Of a stretch of DNA of 64,000 nt, positions 51,355-60,776 are shown one piece after another. A model generated the notes under the pieces. The model was given only the letters and a program-made list of their open reading frames with translations. It had not been told where the DNA came from and did not search any database. Where the stretch lies: assembly GCF_022836935.1 (NCBI RefSeq), contig NZ_CP083239.1, forward strand, positions 2,928,001 through 2,992,000. Direction: 5' to 3'. The position numbers and the translations under genes are program-made. The DNA comes from Ancylobacter polymorphus (lineage in GTDB: Bacteria; Pseudomonadota; Alphaproteobacteria; Rhizobiales; Xanthobacteraceae). Numbering within the stretch: position 1 is the stretch's first letter; each line of letters starts with the position of its first letter.

Positions 51355-52455
51355 TCACATCTGCGAGTAGCCGCCGTCCTTCCAGACGTACAGCACGTAG
51401 TCGAGGGTGGTGCGGTCGCCCTTCTTGTCGAAGGTCAGGTCGCCGAGCACGGTCTTGAAGACCTTGCCGGAGTGGATGTACTCGGCCAGCTTGGCGTTAT
51501 CGAGCGACTTGGTCGCTTCGGCCGCTTCCTGGAACACCTGGCCGGCGGCGTAGGTGTAGAGCACGTAGCCTTCCGGATCGATGCCCTTCTTCTTGAACTC
51601 GGCGACAACGGCGGCGGCAGCCGGGCTGTTGCGCGGATCGGGACCGAAGGTCATGAGCGTGCCGGCGGCGCCCGGACCGGCGATGGTCCAGAACTCCTTG
51701 TCGGTGATGCCGTCGCCCGAGAACAGCACGGTGGTCATGCCCTGGTCGCGCATCTGGCGCACCAGCAGGCCGGCTTCCGTGTGCAGGCCGCCATAATAGA
51801 GCACGTCGACATTCGCCGACTTCAGCTTCGATACGAGCGCGGAATAGTCCTTCTCGCCCGGGTTGATGCCCTCATAGACCACTTCCTTGATGCCGGCGGC
51901 ATTCATGGCCTTCTGGGTCTCGTCGGCAAGGCCCTTTCCGTAGGGGGTCTTGTCGTGGACGATCGCGACCTTCTTGTCCTTCAGGTTCTTGGCGATGTAG
52001 TCGCCGGCGACAGCGCCCTGCTGGTCGTCGCGGCCGCAGACGCGGAACACGTTGGTCAGGCCGCGCTCGGTGAACTTCGGGTTGGTCGAGGCCGGGGTGA
52101 ACTGGAGGATGCCGGCTTCGGCATACTGTTCGGAGGCCGGGATCGAGACGCCGGAGTTGAAGTGGCCGAGGACCACCTTGACGCCGTCGGAGATGAACTT
52201 GTTGGCAACCGACACGCCCTGCTCGGGCTTGGAAGCGTCGTCGCCGATGATCAGCTCGACCTTCTGGCCGAGAATGCCGCCCTTGGCGTTGACGTCAGCG
52301 GCCCACTGTTCGGCGCCGTTCTTCAGCTGGGCGCCGAAGGTGGCGTTCGCGCCGGTCATCGGACCGCCAACGCCGACCTTGATCTGCGCCGACGCCGGGA
52401 CGGCGAGCGCCACCATGGCGCCGAGCGCGATGCCGGCAATCAGAAGCTTCTTCAT
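51355..52455 (-). CDS. livK: Branched-chain amino acid ABC transporter substrate-binding protein
   Basis: A 366-aa periplasmic LivJ/LivK-type protein: signal peptide ending AVPASA, then IKVGVGGPMTGANATFG, VVLGHFNSGVSIPASE and DKTPYGKGLADE of the type I periplasmic fold. Two cysteine positions are not conserved as a pair. It is last in the livHMGF-membrane protein-livK order, about 130 bp after the preceding gene, so it may be made at higher level from its own or processed transcript. Leu/Ile/Val is the default substrate. Confidence 0.93.
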   Translation of the reverse strand: MKKLLIAGIALGAMVALAVPASAQIKVGVGGPMTGANATFGAQLKNGAEQWAADVNAKGGILGQKVELIIGDDASKPEQGVSVANKFISDGVKVVLGHFNSGVSIPASEQYAEAGILQFTPASTNPKFTERGLTNVFRVCGRDDQQGAVAGDYIAKNLKDKKVAIVHDKTPYGKGLADETQKAMNAAGIKEVVYEGINPGEKDYSALVSKLKSANVDVLYYGGLHTEAGLLVRQMRDQGMTTVLFSGDGITDKEFWTIAGPGAAGTLMTFGPDPRNSPAAAAVVAEFKKKGIDPEGYVLYTYAAGQVFQEAAEATKSLDNAKLAEYIHSGKVFKTVLGDLTFDKKGDRTTLDYVLYVWKDGGYSQM

Positions 52456-52585
52456 GAACGTCTCTCCTCATTCTGGAAGGTTGGAAAGCACGGCCTCAAT
52501 GGCTCGGCGGCTGTCGCCCCGGGCCGTATCATGCCCTTTTCGGTGCTCTTGTCGACGAGCAAGCGAAACATGGTGAAGGCGCCTC

Positions 52586-53058
52586 TCACGGCTCGCCGGA
52601 ACGGGGCCCGGCATTGCCTTCGTGCCAGCCGAAGAACCCCGACTGGCGAAACATCCAGCCATAGCGGGTCGTCATCTGCCGCGCCCGCTCGGCGCGGAAG
52701 CCGAGCGTGGCGAGGGCGACCAGGAAGGCCGTATCGGTGAGGAAGTAATGCAGCGAGAGCAGCGTGCCCTCGAACAACGCGAAATGGAAGAAGCGCACCA
52801 CGCAGCCCAGCAGCAGCGCATAGAGCACCGCCTGCCGGTAGGGCCGCCAGGTCGAGGCGATGGAGCGGCCGGTGAGCCACGCCGCGCCGCCGCCAAGGAA
52901 CAGGGTCACGAGCACGAAATCGGCGCGCGACACTTCCACCACCAGTTCCGGCTTCAACACCGCCGAAACCAGGACGAGGGCGACCACCAGCAGCGGCAGC
53001 ACGACGGCGAGGCTCGCCGAACTGCCCTTGGAGACGAGGGTGCCGGAAACGGGAGCCA

Positions 53059-53059
<1 letters not shown>
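52586..53059 (-). CDS. Uncharacterised four-helix membrane protein within the liv operon (DUF6867-like)
   Basis: 157 aa with four hydrophobic segments (about 15-36, 46-63, 76-96, 98-121) and a soluble C-terminal tail with an aromatic/glycine-rich SGFFGWHEGNAG. The start overlaps the livF stop by one base (TGATG), so it is translationally coupled to the ATPase gene and lies before livK. I believe this corresponds to the family labelled DUF6867, found in alphaproteobacterial liv operons, but this is from memory. The function is not known; an accessory role in branched-chain amino acid uptake is inferred only from position. Confidence 0.75.
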
Positions 53060-53831
<772 letters not shown>

Positions 53832-53835
<4 letters not shown>

Positions 53836-54794
53836 GCGCTGGCTCCCGGCGCGGCAGACTCCGTATGCAGCTCGGCCTCGACCTCCTCGATCGCGTCCTC
53901 GTCGACACCGAGATAGGCGGCGATGACGCGCGGGTCGTTCTTCACCGCTTCCGGCGTGCCGTCGGAAATCTTAGTGCCGTAATCCAGCACGACGACGTGG
54001 TCGGAAATCTCCATCACCACGCTCATGTCGTGCTCGATCAGCAGGATCGAGGTGCCGTGCTCGGCGCGGATGGCGCGCAGCAGGGTGTTGAGTTCAAGGC
54101 TTTCGCGCGGGTTGAGGCCGGCGGCGGGCTCGTCGAGGCAGAGCAGGATCGGCTCCGAGCACATGGCGCGGGCGATTTCCAGCCGGCGCTGGGCGCCATA
54201 GGGAAGATCGCCGGCGGGATCGTCGGCGCGGTCGGTGAGGCCGACCTTGTCGAGCCAGTATTTCGCCTTCTCCGTGGCGGCGCGCTGCGCCTTCGTCCAG
54301 CCGGGCAGGCCGAACAGCCCCTTGAGCGAATAGCCCGACGCCGCCATCAGCGCGTTGTGCTGCGCCACCATCAGGTTCTCCAGCACGGTCATGCCGGTGA
54401 ACAGGCGGATGTTCTGGAAGGTGCGGGCCACATGCGCCTCGCCGGAGACGCGGTAGTCCGGCATGCGCTCCAGCAGATAGACGCCAGCGTCGCGGCCGGT
54501 GAGCGAACGCTCGCCGATGCGGGTCACTTCGGCGATCTCGTCGGGCGTGGGGGCGCGGCCCTTCGCCAGGATGAGGCGTCCCTCGCTCGGCTTGTAGAAG
54601 CCGGTGATGCAGTTGAACACCGTGGTCTTGCCGGCGCCGTTGGGGCCGATCAGGGCGGTGATGTCGCCCCGTCCGACCTTGAAGCTGAGGTCGTTCACCG
54701 CGATCAGGCCGCCGAAGCGCATGAACAGGTGTTCGACGATGAGGATGGGGTCGGCTTCCCAGCGCGGGAGGCCGGTTGCGGGAGAGGTTGCCAT
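53832..54794 (-). CDS. livG: Branched-chain amino acid ABC transporter ATPase LivG
   Basis: 320 aa, longer than E. coli LivG because of an insert around residues 85-120 (GRDAGVYLLERMPDYRVSGE) and a C-terminal acidic extension. Walker A IGPNGAGKTT, VARTFQNIRLFTGMTV, signature LPYGAQRRLEIARAM and Walker B LLCLDEPAAGLNP are intact. Its ATG overlaps the livM stop as TGATG. Confidence 0.96.
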
Positions 54795-56239
54795 CAGCCG
54801 TGGCCCTCCTTCACGAGATCACCGGAGACCGCCTTGCGTTCCTTGAGGAAGATCGTCGGGTCGCGGGTGGAGACGAGGCCGCGCGGCTTCCACACCATGA
54901 TGGCGACCATGGCGAAGCCGAAGATCAGCATGCGGTACAGGCTGGGGTCGAAGTCGTTGCCGAAGACCTGCTTGAGGAAGCCGAGATTGCGCAGCATTTC
55001 CATGCCGCCCATCATGACAGCCGCCGCCACCGCGACGCCGATCTGCGAGCCCATGCCGCCGAGCACGACGATGGCGAGGATCATCGCCGACACGTCAAAG
55101 GTGAAGCTTTCCGGGCTGACGAAGCCGGCGCGCACGGCGAAGAAGCAGCCGGCGAAGCCGCCGAACATGGCGCCGGTGGCGAAGGCCGAGAGCTTGGTCG
55201 TGGTGGTGTTGATGCCGAGCGAACGGCAGGCGATCTCATCCTCGCGCAGCGCTTCCCAGGCGCGGCCGACCGGCAACCGGCGCAGGCGCACCGTGACGAA
55301 GGCCGTGAGCAGCGCCAGCGCCAGGATGACGAAATAGAGGAAGACGATGCGGTGCATCGGGTTGAAGGGCAGCCCGAACAGCGCGGCAAAGCCGTCCGGT
55401 CCGGCATTGAAGGGAATGCCGAAGAAGGTCGCGCGCGGGATCGAGGCGATGCCGGCGCCGCCATTGGTGAAGTCCACCCAGTTGATCAGCACCAGCCGGA
55501 TGATCTCGCCGAAGGCCAGCGTGACGATGGCGAGATAGTCGCCGCGCAGGCGCAGCACGGGAAAGCCGAGGATCATGCCCCAGACGCCGGCGAAGATGCC
55601 GGCCAGCGGCAGGCAGATCCAGAACGCCCAGTTCGCCCAGAAGGTGGCGCCGAACAGGCCGGCGAAGAAATCATTGATCGGCGCCGAGGTCGCCAGCAGT
55701 GCGTAGGTGTAGGCGCCCACCGCGTAGAAGGCGACATAGCCGAGGTCGAGCAGGCCGGCGAGGCCGACGACGATGTTGAGGCCCCAACCGAGCATCACAT
55801 AGGTGAGGATGAGGATGCCGAGGTCGATGAGATAGCGGCTCTCGTTCAGCCCGCCCAGGAGGAAGGTGGACAGGAACGGGAACACCACCGCGAAGGCGAG
55901 CAGCGCCGGCTTGACCCCGGGGCCGACCGCCGTGCCGATCCGGTCGAACACGCTCGGGCCGCTGCGGGTGGAGGGGCGGCGGTTGGGCGACCAAAGGGTG
56001 AGGTTCAGCAGCAGCCGGCCGACGAAGATGATGCCGACCATGATGGCCAGCAGCGACGGGCGGTAGGCGAGGCCCAGCGCCCCGTCGATGATGACGGTTT
56101 CGAACCCGATCAGCGGGCCGAACAGGCCGAGCGCGATCAGGCCGGTGATCAGCGCGTCCTTGAAGGCGTGGCCGAGGAGGGACGGGGAGCCGGCGGCCGG
56201 GGCCGCAGGCGCAGCGGTGTCGGCGGTCTGGACAGCCAT
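54794..56239 (-). CDS. livM: Branched-chain amino acid ABC transporter permease LivM
   Basis: 481 aa, with the long N-terminal extension (extra hydrophobic segments at about 30-85) seen in alphaproteobacterial LivM. The permease core contains [41 protein letters not shown] and the EAA-like [19 protein letters not shown]. It forms the membrane heterodimer with LivH. It starts 11 bp after the livH stop. Confidence 0.95.
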   Translation of the reverse strand: MAVQTADTAAPAAPAAGSPSLLGHAFKDALITGLIALGLFGPLIGFETVIIDGALGLAYRPSLLAIMVGIIFVGRLLLNLTLWSPNRRPSTRSGPSVFDRIGTAVGPGVKPALLAFAVVFPFLSTFLLGGLNESRYLIDLGILILTYVMLGWGLNIVVGLAGLLDLGYVAFYAVGAYTYALLATSAPINDFFAGLFGATFWANWAFWICLPLAGIFAGVWGMILGFPVLRLRGDYLAIVTLAFGEIIRLVLINWVDFTNGGAGIASIPRATFFGIPFNAGPDGFAALFGLPFNPMHRIVFLYFVILALALLTAFVTVRLRRLPVGRAWEALREDEIACRSLGINTTTTKLSAFATGAMFGGFAGCFFAVRAGFVSPESFTFDVSAMILAIVVLGGMGSQIGVAVAAAVMMGGMEMLRNLGFLKQVFGNDFDPSLYRMLIFGFAMVAIMVWKPRGLVSTRDPTIFLKERKAVSGDLVKEGHG

Positions 56240-56250
56240 GATGCGCGACC

Positions 56251-57168
56251 TCAGACCTTCTCGACCTCAGGCCGGCCGAGCAGGCCCTGCGGCATGAAAA
56301 TCAGGGTGATGGCGAGGATGGAGAACGCCGCCACGTCCTTGTACTCGATGGAGAAATAGGCCGACCAGAAGGTCTCGATCAGGCCGATCAGCAAGCCGCC
56401 GAGCACGGCGCCGGGCAGCGAGCCGATGCCGCCGAGAACCGCCGCGGTAAAGGCCTTCACGCCCGGCACGAAACCGTCGGCGAAGTTCGCGACGCCATAA
56501 TACATGAGGTAGAGCGTGCCGGCGACGGCGGCGAGCGCGGCACCGATGACGAAGGTCAACGAGATGGTGTGGTCGACATTGATGCCGAGCAGCGCCGCCA
56601 TCTTGCGGTCCTGTTCGCAGGCGCGCTGGGCGCGGCCGAGCGAAGTCTTCTGCACGAGATACCAGAAGCCGCCGAGCAGGGCGGCGGTGACCACCATGAT
56701 GATGACCTGCTTCCAGGCGAGGGTGACCTGGTAGGAGCCGGAATCCATCAGCACGATCACGTCGGTGATCATCGGCGGCACCGGCTTGTTGCGCGGGCCC
56801 TGCGTCACCTGCACGAAATTGGCGAGGAAGATCGACATGCCGATGGCCGAGATCATCGGCGCCAGCCGGAACGAGCCGCGCAGGGGCCGGTAGGCCACCC
56901 GCTCGATCGCCCAGTTGAGCAGCGAGGTGAAGAACATCGCCACGACCAGCACGATCGCCAGAGCGAGGAAGATCGAGGTGATGCCGAGCACCGTGGTGAC
57001 CAGCAGGAAGCAGATCAGCGCGATGAAGGCGGAGACCATGAACACGTCGCCATGGGCGAAGTTCACCATGCCGATGATGCCGAACACCATGGTGTAGCCA
57101 ATGGCGATCAGCCCGTAGATCGAGCCGAGCGTCAGCCCGTTTATGAGCTGCTGAACGAAAATTTCCAT
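56251..57168 (-). CDS. livH: Branched-chain amino acid ABC transporter permease LivH
   Basis: 305 aa, about eight membrane helices. It begins [20 protein letters not shown] and contains [40 protein letters not shown] (the ATPase-contacting loop) and [22 protein letters not shown]. First gene of the liv operon; the upstream gap has paired direct repeats that may be regulatory. GGGGAG lies about 12 bases before the ATG. Confidence 0.96.
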   Translation of the reverse strand: MEIFVQQLINGLTLGSIYGLIAIGYTMVFGIIGMVNFAHGDVFMVSAFIALICFLLVTTVLGITSIFLALAIVLVVAMFFTSLLNWAIERVAYRPLRGSFRLAPMISAIGMSIFLANFVQVTQGPRNKPVPPMITDVIVLMDSGSYQVTLAWKQVIIMVVTAALLGGFWYLVQKTSLGRAQRACEQDRKMAALLGINVDHTISLTFVIGAALAAVAGTLYLMYYGVANFADGFVPGVKAFTAAVLGGIGSLPGAVLGGLLIGLIETFWSAYFSIEYKDVAAFSILAITLIFMPQGLLGRPEVEKV

Positions 57169-57560
57169 GATTGTGCCGGCTCCCCTCAGCCGAATTTGCG
57201 CAAGGCGCCGCCGCCGGGCTTTTGCACAGTTTATGACCGTGCCCGTACGACAAGCGCCCCTACTCTTAGCTCGCGCCCGTTTCCGATACAATTCGATCGA
57301 AAGACGAAATGCAATCGATCGAAAAGCATGATATTAGGGTGCTTAAATACCGCTAAATGCAAATCTCATTGCAACTCAAGCGGTTAATGTGACGAGACTG
57401 CGTCCGACCTGTGTCCGCCTCCGTCATTTTTGTCTTCACATCGTCATGTCGACGCGGGGGTCGGAGGCGCGGTTTCCAAAACCGGCCGCCAGAGGTTATG
57501 CACAGCGCATATGCGTGCGGGGGCCTTCGGTCCGCGCGCCGGTGCAGGAGGCACGGCAGA
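57169..57560. promoter_or_regulatory. Divergent control region upstream of the liv operon
   Basis: This 392-bp gap is AT-rich in its middle. CGATCGAAA occurs twice in direct orientation (57294-57302 and 57316-57324), 22 bp apart, about two helical turns. TGCAA (57358-57362) and TTGCA (57369-57373) form a short dyad. These look like regulator half-sites for livH or the flavin reductase gene, but no regulator gene is adjacent. Nothing else was recognised. Confidence 0.45.
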
Positions 57561-58085
57561 TTGGATCAGCCAAAGGCGCCTGAGGCGCATCACGACGCCG
57601 GGCACGCGGTCGAGGCCGGGCTCTATCGCGAGGCGATGAGCCGGCTGGTCGCCGCCGTGCATGTCATCACCACCCATGGCGCGGAGGGCCGCGCCGGCTT
57701 CACCGCCACGGCGGTCGCCTCGGTGTCCGACAGCCCGCCGACCCTCCTCGTCTGCCTCAACCGCCGCATCCGCTCCGCTCCCGCCTTCCGCCAGGCCGGT
57801 CGGTTCGCGGTGAACATGCTGGCTGCCGAGCAGCAGGCGGTGGCGGAAGCGTTTGGCGGGCGCGGCGGGCTGGAGGGCGAGCAGCGATTCGGCGTCGGCC
57901 ACTGGCATGAAGGGGCGCTGGGCCTGCCCTGCCTCACCGGCGCGGTGGCGGTGTTTCACTGCCGGCTGGTGGAGGCCCGCACCATCGCCACCCATGATGT
58001 GCTGGTCGGCCGGGTCGAGGCGGTGACGCTCGGCCCCGACAGGGCCAAGCTCGCCTATCTCGGGCGCGGGTTCCTCACGGTCTGA
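57561..58085 (+). CDS. Flavin reductase-like domain protein (RutF/HpaC type)
   Basis: A 174-aa FMN-binding split-barrel protein. Seen are MSRLVAAVHVITTHGAEGRAGFTATAVASVSDSPPT-like core (each part matching the family), SPPTLLVCLNRR and GLPCLTGAVAVFHCRL. These reductases supply reduced flavin to two-component monooxygenases; no oxygenase is adjacent, so the partner is unknown. The start is the TTG at 57561, with AGGAGG nine bases upstream; an ATG 25 codons later (57636) would remove part of the first helix. Confidence 0.83.
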   Translation: MDQPKAPEAHHDAGHAVEAGLYREAMSRLVAAVHVITTHGAEGRAGFTATAVASVSDSPPTLLVCLNRRIRSAPAFRQAGRFAVNMLAAEQQAVAEAFGGRGGLEGEQRFGVGHWHEGALGLPCLTGAVAVFHCRLVEARTIATHDVLVGRVEAVTLGPDRAKLAYLGRGFLTV

Positions 58086-58092
58086 TGTCGCC

Positions 58093-59280
58093 TCACGCCA
58101 CCTGCCCGGCGACCCAGCCGGACGACCACGCCCACTGGAAATTATAGCCGCCGAGCCAGCCGGTGACATCCACCACCTCGCCGATGAAAAACAGGCCCGG
58201 CACGGTGCGGGCTTCCATCGTGCGTGAATCAAGCCCGGCCGTGTCGACGCCGCCCAGCGTCACCTCGGCGGTGCGGTAGCCTTCCGAGCCGGTCGGCTTG
58301 AGCCGCCAGCCATTCACCGCCTCGTCGATCCGCCGCAGCGCCTTGTCGGAAAGGTCGGCGAGGTTGGCCGGGCCCGCCTCGCGCTCGGCGATGAGCTGGG
58401 CGAGGCGCTTGGGCAGAAGCGTCGCCAGCGCGGTGGCGGGCGCCTGCCGGCCATGGGCGGCACGCATATCGCGCAGCCGGGCGAAGATGTCGGTGTGCGG
58501 CGCCAGCGCCAGCGTGATCTCGTCGCCTTCGCGCCAATAGGAGGAAATCTGCAGGATCGCCGGGCCGGACAGGCCGCGATGGGTGAACAGCAGCCCTTCC
58601 TCGAACCGCGTCTTGCCATGGCTCACCCGGCCTTCCACCGCCACGCCGGCGAGCGGGGCGAGCCGCTCCAGCTGCGCGGGATCGAGGGTCAGCGGCACGA
58701 GCCCCGGGCGGGTGGGCTGCAGCGCCAGCCCGAAGCGTTCCGCGATCTCATAGCCGAAGCCGGTGGCGCCCATTTTCGGGATCGACTTGCCCCCCGAGGC
58801 AACGACCAGCGAGCGGCAGGCGACACTGCCGGTCGTCGTCGCCACGGTGAAGCCGTCAGCCGCCCGCTCGATTCCGGTGATAGCGGTGGCTAGACGCAGT
58901 TCGCCGCCGGCCTCGCGCAGATCGTCGGTGAGCATGTCGACCACCTGCCGGGCAGAGCCGTCGCAGAACAGCTGGCCGAGGGTCTTCTCGTGCCAGGCGA
59001 TGCCGCGCCGGTCGATGCGGGCGATGAAGTCCTGCGCGCGGTAGCGCTTCAGCGCCGAAATGGCGAAGCCGGGATTGGCGGAGAGATAGTTGCGCGGGCC
59101 GGCATCGCGATTGGTGAAATTGCAGCGTCCGCCGCCGGAGATGCGGATCTTCTCGCCCGGCGCGCGGGCATGGTCGAGCACCACGACCCGGCGCCCGCGC
59201 CGCCCGGCTTCGATGGCGCACATCAGCCCGGCGGCGCCGGCGCCGATCACCACCACATCGACGGGCGTGGGGCGGCTCAC
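58093..59280 (-). CDS. HI0933/BaiN-family FAD-dependent oxidoreductase
   Basis: A 395-aa flavoprotein. The FAD motif is VVVIGAGAAGLMCAIEAGRRG, followed by the family hallmark KIRISGGGRCNFTN, then VVASGGKSIPKMGATGFGYEIA, and the C-terminal GLFFIGEVVDVTGWLGGYNFQ. Enzymatic roles reported for relatives are few (BaiN reduces bile-acid intermediates), so no substrate is claimed. The GTG start at 59280 overlaps the TGA of the EpmB-like gene (GTGA), so the two are coupled. Confidence 0.9.
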   Translation of the reverse strand: MSRPTPVDVVVIGAGAAGLMCAIEAGRRGRRVVVLDHARAPGEKIRISGGGRCNFTNRDAGPRNYLSANPGFAISALKRYRAQDFIARIDRRGIAWHEKTLGQLFCDGSARQVVDMLTDDLREAGGELRLATAITGIERAADGFTVATTTGSVACRSLVVASGGKSIPKMGATGFGYEIAERFGLALQPTRPGLVPLTLDPAQLERLAPLAGVAVEGRVSHGKTRFEEGLLFTHRGLSGPAILQISSYWREGDEITLALAPHTDIFARLRDMRAAHGRQAPATALATLLPKRLAQLIAEREAGPANLADLSDKALRRIDEAVNGWRLKPTGSEGYRTAEVTLGGVDTAGLDSRTMEARTVPGLFFIGEVVDVTGWLGGYNFQWAWSSGWVAGQVA

Positions 59281-60365
59281 ACGCCCTCTCCATAGGCGTG
59301 CACGCCGCCGCAATAATCGGTGACGCGCCAGCCCTCCGGCGCCGCTTCCAGATAGGAGGGGCCGACCGGCACCTTGCCGTGGCCGCCGGGAATGTCGAGC
59401 ACATAGGTCGGAAGCGCGAGACCGGAGACCCGCCCGCGCAGCGCCGCCATCAGCGCCTGTCCGCGCTCTATCGGCAGGCGGAAATGCGCCGTGCCGGGGG
59501 CGAGGTCGGGATGGTGGAGGTAATAGGGTTTCACCCGGCACTCCACCAGCGCGCGAAATAGCGCGGCGAGTGTTCCGGCATCGTCATTGACGCCCGCGAG
59601 CAGCACGCTCTGGCCCACCAGCGCGATTCCGGCATCGGCGAGACGGGCCAGCGCCGCGCGGGCCTCGGGGCCGAGTTCGCGCGCATGGTTGGCATGAATG
59701 GCGACATAGGTCGTCACGCCCGGCGCGCGCAGTGCCGCCACCAGCGCGGGGGTGATGCGTTCCGGCGCGGCGACCGGCACGCGGGTGTGGAAGCGCACGA
59801 TCTTCACATGCGCAATCGCAGCGAGGCGGGCCATGAGATCGGCCAGGCGACGTGGCGAGGCGACCAGCGGGTCGCCCCCGGTGAGCACCACTTCCCAGAT
59901 CTCCGGCCGGCCGGCGATATAGGCGAGGGCGGCGTCGAGCGCATCGTCGGAGAGGCTGGTTTCCGCGCCGGGCCCGACCATCTCCCGGCGGAAGCAGAAG
60001 CGGCAATAGACCGCGCAGACCCCGACGAGTTTCAGCAGCACCCGGTCGGGGTAGCGGTGGACGATGCCCGGCACCGGGCTGTGCGCGTCGTCGCCGATCG
60101 GGTCGTCACGCTCTTCCGGCCGCGTCTCCAGCTCGCGCGCATCGGGCAGGAACTGCCGGGCGATGGGATCGGCGGCGTCGGCGGGATCGATCAGACGGGC
60201 GAGCGTCGGTGTCACCGCCACGGCGTAGCGCGCTTCCACCGCTTCCAGTGCCGGATCGGCCGGCACAAACCCGGCCTGCGCCAGCTCACCCACACGGCGC
60301 AGGGTGCGGGCGGGCAGCGCTTCGGGCACGGGCGAGGGGAGGGGCGTACGGACGGGCGAGTTCAT
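59277..60365 (-). CDS. Radical SAM KamA-family protein, EpmB-like (EF-P beta-lysylation or lysine 2,3-aminomutase)
   Basis: A 362-aa radical SAM enzyme. The [4Fe-4S] cluster motif is C117-AVY-C121-RF-C124; GGDPL and the PLP-lysine region IPGGHGKVPVGPSY are present. Length fits EpmB, which makes (R)-beta-lysine for elongation factor P, better than catabolic KamA (~415 aa). epmA and efp, often adjacent in other alphaproteobacteria, are not in the window. The ATG at 60365 is chosen; the frame continues upstream over the XdhC gene without homology. It overlaps the flavoprotein gene downstream. Confidence 0.85.
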   Translation of the reverse strand: MNSPVRTPLPSPVPEALPARTLRRVGELAQAGFVPADPALEAVEARYAVAVTPTLARLIDPADAADPIARQFLPDARELETRPEERDDPIGDDAHSPVPGIVHRYPDRVLLKLVGVCAVYCRFCFRREMVGPGAETSLSDDALDAALAYIAGRPEIWEVVLTGGDPLVASPRRLADLMARLAAIAHVKIVRFHTRVPVAAPERITPALVAALRAPGVTTYVAIHANHARELGPEARAALARLADAGIALVGQSVLLAGVNDDAGTLAALFRALVECRVKPYYLHHPDLAPGTAHFRLPIERGQALMAALRGRVSGLALPTYVLDIPGGHGKVPVGPSYLEAAPEGWRVTDYCGGVHAYGEGV

Positions 60366-60452
60366 GCGCGGTCTTGTGATCGTTTCCGCCCGCGCGGGCA
60401 AGGCACGTTTGCTGCGGCGCGTTATAGTGCGGGAGAGACCGGAGGAGAAAAC

Positions 60453-60776
60453 ATGCTCACGCGCGAGGACGATGTGCTGCAGGTGGCGGCCGATTGGCGG
60501 CGGGCCGGCCGGGGGGTGGCGCTGGCCACGGTGATCGAAACCTGGGGCTCGGCGCCGCGCCCGGTGGGCAGCCATCTCGCCATTGATGAAGACGGCAATT
60601 TCCTCGGCTCGGTGTCCGGTGGCTGCGTCGAAGGCGCGGTGGTGGCGGAAGCCGCCGAGGTGATCGCCGACGGGCGGGCGCGGCTGCTGGAATTCGGCGT
60701 CGCCGACGCCACCGCCTGGCAGGTCGGCCTCTCCTGTGGCGGGCGCATCGCCGTCTATGTCGAGAAGGTCGGCTGA
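60453..60776 (+). CDS. XdhC/CoxI family protein, N-terminal-domain only
   Basis: A 107-aa stand-alone XdhC_CoxI N-terminal domain: ALATVIETWGSAPRPVGSHL, FLGSVSGGCVEGAVV and the conserved cysteine in VGLSCGGRIAVYVE. XdhC proteins bind molybdenum cofactor, help its sulfuration and insert it into xanthine-dehydrogenase-family enzymes. GGAGGAG precedes the ATG. The stop overlaps the next gene (TGATG). The other half of XdhC is encoded there. Confidence 0.9.
   Translation: MLTREDDVLQVAADWRRAGRGVALATVIETWGSAPRPVGSHLAIDEDGNFLGSVSGGCVEGAVVAEAAEVIADGRARLLEFGVADATAWQVGLSCGGRIAVYVEKVG

Noticed and set aside
54776..56359. Long acidic/His-rich plus-strand frame opposite livM
   Set aside because: Antisense shadow; livM is conserved and in frame with overlapping neighbours.
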